DNA of 64,000 bases from assembly GCF_000203795.2 (NCBI RefSeq), contig NW_006281108.1:749868-813867 (forward strand), in the 5' to 3' direction. The DNA is from Batrachochytrium dendrobatidis JAM81. Taxonomy: Eukaryota; Chytridiomycota; Chytridiomycetes; Rhizophydiales. This document shows positions 12,579 through 23,914 of this stretch, piece by piece. The stretch's first letter is position 1. Each line of letters starts with the position of its first letter. The notes below the pieces were generated by a model that ran no database searches, was not told the origin of the DNA, and worked only from the letters and a program-made list of their open reading frames with translations. The translations under genes were made by a program, and so were the position numbers.

Positions 12579-13737
12579 CTCGTGACTATCTTTTTTGCTT
12601 ATATGGATTCATCAATCTATGCTAATGGATTTAACAGTAAATATTGGCAATTTTCTCAAAGCATTTTGATGATATCAAACTAGAATTATATTTTATATTT
12701 CCCAAAAAAACGCGATAATTACGAGCAGCTCCAATCACACTATATTTTGGGTAGATCTCATAAAGCTCCCTGTACTTGACATTCAAATTAAAACTATTAT
12801 ACTACCCAATTACTTGATTACACATTGATTCAGTAAATAGATATCATGGGCATTGAATCCCTGCATTTCTATCATGATGGAAAGAAATAGTTTATGAGAC
12901 TCGCCAAATAATAGTTTTATTCAAGAGTTGCGAGTACATAGGAATTCCAAAAAAAAGAAGTTGGAAAAGTTGAGCAAGAGTGATGTTCATTATAAGGCTA
13001 TAACCAGACATTGTGTTTTTAATCAGATATGTAAGATTTACATGCAGAAACGAATGTTCAAGTCAATCATAGTACTCGAGTAATTTGTGTCCTAAAGACT
13101 CGGACACGCTTGCGTTTTAGCTCAAGAAAACGAAGAACGCGATATTCAGTAGACTCGATGTAAAACATCATTTCATGAGACTTGCTGTTTATTATACACT
13201 AGTACTTTGTGTTTCGTTTTTATAAATATGACTGTAAATTGGGGAAATGTCAAATGTTGGGTTTGAAAGCTCAGCTTATACTAGATTTTTACATTTCAAA
13301 AAGTATCAACCAGTTGGTTAATGGTATAAAAGCTAAACTGTGTTATATTTGAAACCTCGTATAATATAGCACACTGCCAAATGCTCCAGCACTCGTGTCT
13401 ATTTTTTAGAAATAGTAACAACATTGAAGCAAATTCCAGATCAGTGTGTCGGGATTGAAAAACAAGCAGAAAGTCGCAGAGATGGCAACATGCCATAGTA
13501 TCTCTAGGCATTTCCGGGCGGTAGTCACCAATCCAAACGTGTGCCAACAACCAACAATTGTTGATTCCAAATTATCCAGCATGCAATACTCTACGAATAC
13601 AACTCGCAAAAAACATCAAAGCACATATAGTTTTAATAATTAACCAAGTTTGATAAAAAGACAGCAATAATCGACGCAAGAGATTCAGTCGTGTATCATA
13701 AAAACAACATGACGTATATTTCTAATCCATAGCTCAA
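12579..13737. other. Convergent intergenic gap, no gene recognised
   Basis: About 1.16 kb between the 3' ends of the coiled-coil gene and RBM8A. Only short unrelated ORFs occur on both strands between 13296 and 13643, overlapping each other without family resemblance. I found no clear copy of the MITE or element termini here. Confidence 0.5.
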
Positions 13738-14794
13738 CTAATTTCCTGCTCTTCGCCGTGCTGCACCAACATGCTGTATACTTTTGCTGTCACTAGCACC
13801 TCGTACAAAAGCAAAATCAGCATGGATGATCTGACCCAACAGATCGCTCCCGTCTGCCTGTTCTACAGCAGCTTTAGCCTCTTGAAACTTTTGGTACTCA
13901 ATTAACGCATACCCCTAATTGTAATGTTTAAAACAATAAACTACATGTAAGATTCGGCGGCCAATTGAAAATACAAGTTGAAAACGTGTCTAGATTCAAG
14001 TATGTAGCCCAGCCAGTAATGTGCAAGCATCAAAGGGTACCTTTACAAAACCAGTTCGACGATCTAGATTCAAATGCATGTTCTTGATAACACCATAGTC
14101 TGCAAACTTTTCTGATACATCCTCTTCGGTTGCTTCTTCATGAACATTTGTCACAAGAATGATCCAGCCCTCGACAGCTGATTATTCAATTGCGATTTTC
14201 AAATCAAGAAAATAGCGTATTAGTAAACAATGCTATAAATCGCCAAGATAATTGTATTGACTCGAGGTATATTAGAATATTACATTTCTGTGCCCGTCCC
14301 GAATTATCTGTATCAAGCGTTTCGAATCCGCCATGGTTAAAATCATGTCGATCATCTGCCGTGCATTAAAGGTGCAAGTACTGGTTTAGTAATATCACTA
14401 AACAAAGATCTGGCCATTTGATGCTACAAAAAAAGGCAAGCATCATTACAGAATAGCACCAACCTCTGCTATCCTTGAATCCACGGCCCTTGCGTTTGGA
14501 TGCGCCGGCCTTGAGGCGAATGGTGGAATCTGGATAGTTTACATAATCCAGTTAGAACATGAGCAAAGACTGGGTTAAACAGCATTGGTTTTGAAGCAAG
14601 AGATGGTACACAATCTATGCTTTATATATTGTGTATGTCGGCAAGTTTACAAGACAAAATACAAATAACCAGAACTACTGGCCAAACTACAATCCTGTAT
14701 GTGTCCTACCCTCATCAATGAGCATATCTTCTGCCTGGACGTCATCCAAGTCCACACTAATCTCAAAATTCGATGCTGCTCCAGTGTCTGCCAT
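13738..14794 (-). CDS. RBM8A: Exon-junction complex protein RBM8A/Y14
   Basis: Y14 pairs with Magoh in the exon-junction complex and marks spliced mRNA. Exon 1 starts at 14794 and encodes [16 protein letters not shown] second exon reads [15 protein letters not shown]. The RRM exons read [40 protein letters not shown] and then [20 protein letters not shown], matching the Y14 RRM almost residue by residue (RNP2 [12 protein letters not shown]1 region FVKGYALIEY). The last exon ends [20 protein letters not shown] and N before a TAG at 13738-13740. The C-terminus is short and lacks the RS repeats of the animal protein. Five to six exons. An intact EJC fits an intron-rich genome. Confidence 0.92.
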
Positions 14795-15261
14795 GATTAT
14801 TCCCAAAATCAAGAGTTGCGGAGAAAGTTGCAAATTTGAATGTTATTTCTTGCCAGAAAATGAGCAGAAAATACAAGCTTGTACAAGCAGATTGACAGTT
14901 TTGAACACCATTTTAATTTCTATTGTATCGATGCTTAAATATCTTGTTTCTGTGCTCAGCTCTGGTTGGATTACAGCGATTGAATTCATTGTTCCAGCAA
15001 TCAATTCAAGCCAAAACACGCTGACATTGGACACGGTTTGAATTGGTTTTAAAGCCCAACCATCATGTTGTTTGTATTCAACAACTGGGAGAATTGAATT
15101 ATAGACTCGACAGATTGCAGGAATCAAGACTGAGCATAATAGAGTTTCAGCACGTGATTTATATTCTTGATCACGTGAATATTTACATTTTCAACTAGCC
15201 ATTACAATTAGTGTTTTGAATATCGAACTCGACACATACTTTTCGCCACACTTTCAGAATC
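14795..15261. other. Divergent promoter region between RBM8A and RPS27
   Basis: 467 bp between two divergent starts. It contains overlapping ORFs on both strands (around 14843-15127) without recognisable content, which I take as chance. The motif CACGTGATTTATATTCTTGA at 15153-15172 is followed by a second CACGTGA at 15173-15179. Two CACGTGA boxes 13 bp apart upstream of a ribosomal protein gene could be bHLH binding sites. This is inference only. Confidence 0.4.
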
Positions 15262-16119
15262 ATGACCGTGAGTTCTCGACTGCTTGTGATACTATAACGA
15301 CCGACTGTTGTCGTATTCAATTGCTTATACACATACAGAAAATCAAGCAATGGATGGATGCATGGAGACGGATGGATGTATAGAATTAGATGGATTTATG
15401 CATAGCTATGGTTTGGACTGGAACACTCCAATCTAGTTCAAGCTCAATGTATGCTGCTTGTCATGGCCATAGGAAAAGTGACTCTCGCTGACTTTAGCAT
15501 GTTGTCAGACTCGACTACTTTACAAAGTTGTGCTGATCCAGTAGTCTTTTCAGCACTTGATTCGTCTCCATTCTCCAAACCTTCAACTTCTGTATCTGCG
15601 ATAGTCGAGCAATGATTGGACCTGTGCCTTGATTTGCCTTCTTTGTCCTACCAACGGCTATGAAGATCTTGACTGACACTTTCATGTTTATAGCTTGCCG
15701 TTGATCTTCTCAACCCACTCGAGTCAAGCGAGCGCAGCCAGCACAAGCTCAAGAGACTCGTACAGAGCCCCAACTCTTACTTCATGGACGTCAAGTGCAG
15801 TGGTAAGCATCTGTTATTCCTGTTTAAATTTCAGTTTGATGCAATGGATCGACTTGCTTACATTATTTGCGATCTAATATTTGACTTTTCAGGCTGTCTT
15901 CAGATCACCACTGTCTTTAGTCACGCACAGACCGTTATTCTCTGCAGCGGATGCTCGAATGTTCTCTGCCAGCCCACCGGTGGAAAATCCCGTATTACTG
16001 GTAACGTTTAAATAGCTTTGGACTATGTTATATTTAGTTTGTAGCCGTCTATATACTTATTGGATCGATCCATCTTTATATGAATAGAGGGCTGCTCTTT
16101 CCGCAAGAAGTCGGGTTGA
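15262..16119 (+). CDS. RPS27: 40S ribosomal protein S27 (eS27)
   Basis: Small-subunit ribosomal protein with a C4 zinc ribbon. Exon 1 is only ATGACC (15262-15267). A 426-bp intron follows. Exon 2 (15694-15802) encodes [20 protein letters not shown] and the conserved [16 protein letters not shown]. Exon 3 (15893-16000) encodes [20 protein letters not shown] and [16 protein letters not shown]. Exon 4 (16088-16119) ends [10 protein letters not shown] with a TGA. Joins keep phase and recover the full about 82-residue family length. The four zinc cysteines (C-x2-C ... C-x2-C) are present. A tiny first exon and long first intron are common in ribosomal protein genes. That intron contains a GGAT-rich simple repeat near 15350-15395. 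I looked for an intronic snoRNA and saw no convincing boxes. Confidence 0.95.
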
Positions 16120-16500
16120 ATCTTTTCAGCAGTTTTAGCCTCCCTGTAATAAAGTACGGGAATCGATACAAACTCTGCTATACTATCTTATATTTGATTG
16201 TCGACAATTCTTTAGGCTTCAGTTTAATTAAGATGTCTTTATTTGGAGAACTGGGTGGGAGTCTAGTATAAGCGTTTTGTTGGATGCAAGCATGCTAGTT
16301 TATTTGAGTTGTCTGATTTTATTTGGCTCTCGCCAATTGTTGATCGCTTAACCCGAGTCATGAATGTTTGAAGGCGGGTATAAATAGATTCAACAAGTGA
16401 TACATGAATCAGATCTGACGACAGTTTGGTAAAAATAACAGATCTTGGTCAGATATTCAGACTTGAGCCAGTTGAACTTTCCCCTTGAAACAGAAAAATC
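16120..16500. other. Intergenic RPS27-YAE1, nothing recognised
   Basis: 380 bp between the RPS27 stop and the YAE1 start, both on the plus strand. It should hold the RPS27 polyadenylation region and the YAE1 promoter. I see no repeat, RNA gene or convincing ORF. Confidence 0.5.
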
Positions 16501-17189
16501 ATGGGCGACGATGTGTGGGCAACAGATGATAGCCATAATGACACTGGCTATGACAAAGATATGGCAGAGCGCAACTGGACTAGATTGCAAGATACTCATG
16601 GCATTGTAAGCATCTTTGGATTTATGCTGATGCATTTGAATGGCTATTAGGGTTTTTATTGATGTTCGCTCGACATTTGCGACATGAATTTCAGGTTGGT
16701 TATAAAGAAGGGATTATCGAAGGGAAAGAGACACATATCCAGGCAGGATTCGATCTAGGATACAAGGATGGATTCATGATGAGCCATGGAATGGGTCAAC
16801 AGCAAGGAATACTAGCGTAAGCTGTTGATATTTGAAACAACTCGGACTAAAAGTATCCAAAGCTAACAACCATGGTGTAATATTCTTGAAATGATCTTGT
16901 TATGATGTGCAGTGCTGTACTGCAAATGTGCACAAAAGAGACGGAGCTTCAACGAACCATGTTTAAACTAATCCCTTCTGATGTAACCATGCAATCTCTA
17001 AACGAGCTTTATGCAGAATATCAATCCATGACAGCAGAGAAGATACTAACTGCCGACTACTATAAATCTGCTCAACTTGGTGCTCTTTCTACAATAGAAC
17101 CAGATCAAATCACCCATCTTGGGCAGAAGCTTGTGTTCTTACTGGAACCCATTCTGCACGAACCCATTTTTGCAGCATTGCAGCTGTAA
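16501..17189 (+). CDS. YAE1: YAE1, iron-sulfur cluster adaptor for ABCE1/Rli1
   Basis: Yae1 with Lto1 links the cytosolic Fe-S targeting complex to the ribosome-recycling ATPase Rli1/ABCE1. Exon 1 starts MGDDVWATDD, matching the DDVW start usual in this family. Exon 2 carries the signature of spaced glycines (GYKEGIIEGKETHIQAGFDL, then GYKDGFMMSHGMGQQQG), the deca-GX3 repeat of the Yae1 N-terminal domain. Exon 3 is a helical C-terminal region ending FAALQL. Introns are at about 16606-16694 and 16819-16911. About 175 residues, usual size. Confidence 0.85.
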
Positions 17190-17401
17190 GATAAACTATC
17201 CTAACGATCAACTATTTTTGGCACTCCATCGCAATGATACACTCAACCTAATAAAATAATTACCACTTGTATTCAAGAAATGACATGGTGCAAGACTAGG
17301 TTTAAAGTGATTGGAATAATCATAGTATATGCAATTAAACTATCTCTGCCAAGCAAATCACACTCATCAGCAATTGAATCTCCTAGGAGACCCATTTGAA
17401 A

Positions 17402-18016
17402 CTACATTGTGGGCACAGTCCACTCTGGAGACAACGGTATGGGCAAGTGTACATCTAGTGGAGTTTCAAGAATCGCAAAAAAGTGAGTTTCAAGAAACGA
17501 TTCAAATCGCATACTTGGAGTAGATGTCAGCGAAACAATCTTGGAGACATCATCGTAAGAATGAGCACGAACAATAGGACCTTGACTGTGTGAGATGGGA
17601 TTATTGGATCTTTGGCCTCTACTAGAGCTGAAATGTGCACGGTATGCATCCACCTGGTCATTTTCATCTGTAGTGTCCATTTGCGTGCCTGACAAGACAT
17701 TTTGCATACTCTGATCTAATGTCATGACTGGTGAATGAGTGTTGGATTGAGACACAAAGTGGTGATTAGAAGCAGATCCAAGCGACTGCATATTTTGAAC
17801 AGAATAGTTGTAAACGGTGTCTCCCTTGTCGAAAGTCGGTACGCGTTGTCCAGAATCAACAGTACTAGACTCGAGACAAGTTGGAATTCCCAATGCTGAT
17901 CTAGTCTCTGTTCCTGAAACATCATTAATCAGACAAGGTGGAGTGTATGTCATACTTTTGGTGAGACGTTTGGCAATTTTCTTTAAAGTTTTAGGCTTCG
18001 ACCTAGTGCACAACAC
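17402..18016 (-). CDS. Hypothetical Ser/Thr-rich protein
   Basis: A 204-residue open frame starting MLCTRSKPKTLKKIAKRLTK. It is basic at the N-terminus, then Ser/Thr/Asn/Gln-rich and disordered. The frame is open upstream to about 18080 (reads TLPVAGEKKLDIPTV), where a preceding TAG could be an intron acceptor, so the true 5' end may lie further right. No domain recognised. It is convergent with YAE1. A chance ORF cannot be excluded. Confidence 0.4.
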   Translation of the reverse strand: MLCTRSKPKTLKKIAKRLTKSMTYTPPCLINDVSGTETRSALGIPTCLESSTVDSGQRVPTFDKGDTVYNYSVQNMQSLGSASNHHFVSQSNTHSPVMTLDQSMQNVLSGTQMDTTDENDQVDAYRAHFSSSRGQRSNNPISHSQGPIVRAHSYDDVSKIVSLTSTPSMRFESFLETHFFAILETPLDVHLPIPLSPEWTVPTM

Positions 18017-18524
18017 TGTAGGAATGTCAAGCTTCTTTTCCCCAGCAACTGGAAGAGTAGCAGCAAACGACGTATTAGTCTATTCAGACATATTCACAGT
18101 AAAGTGAGACTATATTTATCTAATGGTAGAATACAACTCGTCTATATAGCAAAAAGCTCCCAACCGGCACACTAAAGCCATCTTTGGTCAGCATACCATT
18201 ACCAGAATAACATACCTGTTGCTGATCAGGTTTTAGCATTTATAATCAATGCACTACTACGCAGTAAAAATAGTTTACTGTAAGATTTGAAGTAATGTCA
18301 AGCAAGTTTGTGCAATTCATTAAAAGTCGGATTTTGATGATAAATTCTCGTTATCGCTTTGGGCAATTTGCATGTCAGATCAATGATCAATACTATCAAG
18401 ACATGCATATTAAACCCATCATACAATCACAACCTGGATCTACACTCTAATCAACAATCCAGTATATTACATTTTTAGGTAGATTTATTTGACTCGTTCA
18501 AATCAAAACCATCTATCGTCAATG
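18017..18524. other. Intergenic, nothing firm
   Basis: 508 bp between the hypothetical gene and the 3' end of SPT7. A short ATG-led stretch on the minus strand near 18180 (MALVCRLGAFCYI) could be a 5' exon of the hypothetical gene, but I could not join it. Otherwise nothing recognised. Confidence 0.35.
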
Positions 18525-21500
18525 TTATACTATTGTCTGCATGGGTTTACCAGCATTTCCCTATACATTTAAACCATTCAGTAAAAGTCGCACATGACAC
18601 CATATCCAACATTGCATTACCTTTCGACCTGCAAGTCTCTTATCATCTTTTCGTGCTTTCGATTCAGACTTGACAGTCGCTAGCTTTGAAGGGTCTAAAC
18701 TTGACGCGCCGCTTGGATTGGCCAATGCAGTTTTGGGTGTTTCTGCAGATAGGCTCAACGCTGTTGCTCCAGGTGTATGTGCACTTACAGGACCGTGACT
18801 GGGAGAAATTGTCGGTGCTGATACTCCAGCCATTGGCGTTGCAGTCTGTGGGGTTGTAGAAACAGTGGCCTTGCTGTCTCCTTTACGTTTCCGTTTCTTT
18901 GTTTCTTCTGCTTGTAAATATCCCGATGGTAAACGCTTGCGTCCTTGAATTGCATACTTGACAAGTAGTTTTTCATCTTTACTTTTGAGGCGAAATTCAT
19001 TCTACAAATCCAGTGCATTACACAGATGTGCAATGTTCAGAATTAATCCTTCAATCTTTTCTAACATATTAAAATGACATTACGCTAAACCACAAGTATG
19101 TTACTTACAATAGCAAGCTCCTCCACACTCATCCCCTTTCTATCGTAAAATGCTTTCAAAAGTCCAATCTGTTTTGAAGGATCAATCGGCTGCCAGGGCT
19201 CAAACGGTTTCACTAATTTTTCTATAAACTAAATATTAGCATAGCTATAAAAAAAAGCATTTGACATTTAAATCAAGCTGTTAATCTTTCAACAAACTTG
19301 CCTTGCTGCGTTTCATCTGCTGCATTTTCTGCCGCTACAGCATCAATCAATGACCGCTTCAGTCTTACTCGAAGTGGTTTTTCAGCTTTGCGATTCCAAA
19401 GCTCAGCAGGAATCTACAACAAATTATATATAAGCTTGAGATCATACAAACAGTTTGAATCTAATCCTACTTGAAACTTACACTTGTAATATCAATCCCA
19501 AAATCCTTCAAACCAAGAAGATCAATACCCATATCTTGAAAAAAATTGCCACTGATGATCTGATCCTGAGACTCTTCAAACACAACATCATCATCCGCCG
19601 TCATATGATCGGCTGACCGACTCAGCTGTGCAAACGCTGTATCAAGCTTGCGTCTAATATCTGTAAGCTTTGTACCCAGACCCAGCACATCATTTTGAAT
19701 GTATGTTTCAAGAAACACGTGGTTTTCAATTCCATTGGCATTGAGAGTGTGCAGTAAAATAACCTAATTAAAAAGTCCAGATAAAACCCAAAGTCAATAC
19801 AAACCTCCCAAAATGCCGAGTAGAGCCCACAAACATACCTCAAGTGACAGAGAGCGACTATACTTGTCCATATATACACGAAGAGTTCTTCCAAGATTTG
19901 AAAAATAATGAAGTGCTACATCCGTAATTGAAGCCAGAGCACTCTCACAAACGCCTAAGTGCAATTTACCATCATCCGTATATCAATAAATCTACACAAT
20001 CAGTCGACAAAGTAAATCCTTTGCACAATCTATCAAACTTACCGTCAAATCCGGCATGTGCAATAATTACAGAACACATTTTACGCAAGATAGCACGAGC
20101 AGTGTGTTGATTAATGGTAGCTGGAGGAAGATCTTCGCGTTTCCACAAAGGATGGTATGGATCTCTTGGAATAGATGCTGGTATAACCAATTCAAATGGT
20201 TGCGGAGGAGATTGTTTGGCTAGAATCTTATAAAATGTATCCTTGATATGCTGGAGCTCTAATATATTCTTGGTGATACTAGCATGTAGTATACTCTTTG
20301 GGTCGGACATAAACTCGGAATATTCTGACATGGTAGGCAGCGGAGCAGGTGGAATTTTTGATTGTGAGCTACAGCAATAGTATGGTTGGATTAATAAAAT
20401 CAGTTGACAAATATATCAATAGCACTAGAATATGGCAAATGCTAAACACTCATACATTTCCTCTACAGAAGGGAAAAACATTGCCATGTCGCCATGTACA
20501 TTTTTCGGATGTGCTTGAAGATGTGGAAATGAGGAATTCCAGTGTTGAAGTTCGGGTAAAAAAGATTGTTGAAAAATCCGTAACAGATCCTTGTCCTCTT
20601 CATTAGTCACATTGATATCTAAAAATATATTACAGTTATTGGTGTGCTTAGATTTCAGCTAAATAGTTTAGATACTGTACCTGCATGTTCCGGTGTTGTG
20701 CCTGTATATTCAGGTACTGCTAGTAAATGTTCATCTGTTGCAGACTCTTCAGCATTACCAGTATCGTTTGCCAAATTACATGTTTTGAAGCATGTGCCGT
20801 TTTCAAAAGCTGATCGGCGATCCTGATTCTGTTTACAATATGTGTTGAACCCATCTAAATAATTTTTCATATCCTGAGAGTTTCGCACATAAGCAAGACG
20901 ATCGCCAAACGACAATTTGGCTTGATCCTCTCGCCAACTCTACATGAATTTAACGCAAAGTAACAATTTCACAATAAGTACAATAAAGACAATCAAATTG
21001 AACAAACTCATCATTGAATAATATTCTACCTACCAAGTACTTTGTGCGATGGGTCAAAGTAGCCTTTTTCCACTTTTTGGTTTGCATCCATGGATCATCA
21101 GTAGGATCTTCCTGTTGCCCTTGATGGCTTTGAATGTCAGCCAGATCTACTAAAGGCTGGACAGCATCCTTCATTGTCACATCGTTTGTCGGTAGCATAT
21201 CTGCAGAAGCCGTAATACCTCCATATTCTGTAGAAACTCGCTGTGCTTCTGTGATATTTCCAACAGCAGCGATGGAATCTTCCGGAATGGGGTTAATAGC
21301 ATTTATACTTTTCACATCTTTTTTAATTTCAAGATCTATAAAATTTAAATTCACAAACACACATTTAAAGAATATAAGCTTTCCAAAGTCTAAAACAGGT
21401 GATCCTATAACGCAAAAACAATTTTAATTGGTACCTTCATCGCTATCACTATCTCCAGAGTTTTTGATGGTGATTTCGGGAACTTTTTTGAGTAAATCTG

Positions 21501-23715
21501 TTGATCTTCTTTTCATAGCCGTAGCGTGACGCCGATAAATACTGTCCTATAATGGTTAAAGCACATAGTGGGCTGTCAGCATTTCAGCCTGTGTTTTTGA
21601 TAAAAATTCGACCGCAGTAATAAATATATACTTGCAGGAATTGTGTTATAAGTCATGCAATTAGTCCATATCAAATACAAGTCGTTTGCAAAATCCTCTT
21701 TAGAGTTATATTGCAAGGCTTTTAGTTTTTTCGACATCTATTAGCAAACAATATTGGTCTGTCAGTACATACTAAAGTCTAGTGACTGTAATCAGATTAC
21801 GTACTGTGCCAAGATCCATAGGACACTTGATGACTACAAAGCAATGCATTAGTACAATTCATCATAATCAAAGCAAAAACCCTCAGTATCGGCATTAAAT
21901 TGAGCAAACCAAAAAACATTCACTTACTATCAAAGTAATTCGGAGCTTCGCGTTTTTGGACAGGCTTTAGAAAAGGAAGTGAGTGCTCCTAAAACAAAAA
22001 ATCAATACATAACGCCGATTAATCTCAGACACCAGAATCCGTCAAAATAGAGCTAAAAGTAAGCATGACTAAACAGACCGTATAGTTTTTCAATTCGGTC
22101 AAAACATTTTCCAAGTGCTCGTACAGCTGCTCTTGTCCCTGACGATCATCATTTGCCTAGATAATCACCTTTAGTCAATACTGCTATAGCAAATGAAAAA
22201 CTGATATATTTAATCAAAATCTATTTACCCATTTGGATTTGCTAGGACGAACATCAGCTAAAAGCTTGCGCAAATCTTTCAACTGCTGCATATCGGCCTT
22301 TTCATGGATAATTTGAAACAAATGCTATGGTAGATTTATATAAAAGCAAGGTAAGAGATGTGCCTATCTAAGTAAAAAGTCGTTGCAATCAATGCACCAA
22401 CAATGATATATAGGCACAAATATTAAAAATATGTTATATACATGTCATGACAAAATGAAAGTCCAACCTTCAAACTGGCATGTATGTCATTGGCTTCATT
22501 GGTTTCCTATAAATGATAAACATTAGTTACATGGTTAGAAGTCAGCCAAGCTAAGCATCATCCAGATAAACCTGAGCAGTCTTGTATGGTCCTACTTCAA
22601 GTTTTAGTGATGCGTCCGTTTCATCAGCCTGTTAATTTAAAAAAATGGGTTAAAAATTAGATCCCATTCCCATATCCAACACGCCGGATATTCGAATGCA
22701 GATATGAAAAGCAATCATTTGAATTTGACTCACATCGTGGATAGCACTACATTTAAGCAGTTCTGCATCATATTCAAGTGAATAATACATGTCATCTATA
22801 GGTATGAGGTCAGCAACGTCGTTTGTATCTTGGTCAGATAAACTCCTGTTCAAATCTGTATGCGCAAAAGTATCTTTGATGTCTTGAGTCAAATTTCTAC
22901 AAGCATCCATTTTTGATCCCATTGAAACTACAGAACTGTCTTCAATAACCCCAGCTTTGCTGTTAGTTTCTGGTGCCGTACAAGTCGTGTCTGATGCTGT
23001 AGCAAGCGCAGTTGTTACAGATGTACCATATAAAGACGGAAGTAGTTGCTCAAAAAGCATTGTTCTGATTCGAAATACAATAATCATTTGTTGTGACATG
23101 GATCCGGTCAATACTTGTGCAGGATCTTCATCTTCATCGCAAAAAAATCCCAAAGCTACGTATACACAGATATACAAAGTATTAATATAACAGTAAAATA
23201 CAGATGTAAATGAATAAATGGTTTGAAATCAAAACTTGGGTGCATATAAAACAGTGAGAGTGCCAGTTGGATCTAACCACCCAAATCAAGATTTGGAAAT
23301 CCTACAACTCATTTCAGATAATGGGAAAAGTAAAGAATGCACAGTTATGTCGAGGATGGCAATAAAATGCAAAAGATGGAGAATCATAGATGGTCAAAGT
23401 GCATACAAGAAATTGTTTTTGCATATATACGTGCAACAACAGATTCTCGAGTAGTTTAGTGAAAACGTTGGTAAACCCAAGTCAAATCAAAAAAAGCAAA
23501 CCTTTAAATTCAGGCTGTTCAAAGCAACTCAGTGGATCTCTCACTAATGCAGTCCATATAGTGTGGTTTCTTGCTGCCAGTTCAAAGACAGCACCTTCTT
23601 CTTTAGTGAGGTAAAGTCCCCATCGCTTGTTGATAAGTAGCTGCTGGGCAATATCAAAGTAGTCGTTCTTTGAATCATTAAAAGCAAAATCAAAAGAAGG
23701 GTTTTTATGTATCAT
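18525..23715 (-). CDS. SPT7: SAGA complex subunit SPT7 (bromodomain and histone fold)
   Basis: Scaffold subunit of the SAGA histone acetyltransferase complex. At least fifteen exons. N-terminal exon from 23715 ([20 protein letters not shown]). An acidic Ser/Thr-rich exon at 22650-23177. Then a bromodomain split over several exons: [79 protein letters not shown]. The region [15 protein letters not shown] matches the stretch that follows the bromodomain in yeast Spt7. Further down, at 19972-20331, is a histone-fold (BTP-type) helix set with [20 protein letters not shown] and [14 protein letters not shown]. The C-terminal exons are basic and Ala/Pro/Ser-rich. The last intron leaves about three residues and a TAA at 18525-18527; that final junction is uncertain. 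Divergent from PIN4 with 199 bp between starts. Confidence 0.88.
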
Positions 23716-23914
23716 TCAAAACACTGCAGTTGAAGACAATAGACTTCAGATAGTATTGGCACTAATGCTGTTTGGCTTCAAGTTCAACTCTTCAATTTCA
23801 GACCGCAAAAACAATCCTGTTCTCGGGTCTGAACTGTATTTTATACCGACTGTTCGCATAAAATAGTGGTTACTCTCTATCTTGTGGACTCGCTGGAAAT
23901 CCTCATCTCAGCTC

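Noticed and set aside
13296..13643. Three short overlapping ORFs in the 12.6-13.7 kb gap
   Set aside because: They lie in different frames and strands with no conserved motif. Chance open frames are expected at this length.
14631..15127. Overlapping ORFs on both strands between RBM8A and RPS27
   Set aside because: No family resemblance, they overlap each other and the RBM8A first exon, and the region is the divergent promoter of two well-defined genes.
15268..15693. Possible intronic snoRNA in RPS27 intron 1
   Set aside because: The long intron of a ribosomal protein gene is a typical host, but I could not find paired C/D boxes or a convincing H/ACA structure. Only a GGAT-rich simple repeat is visible.
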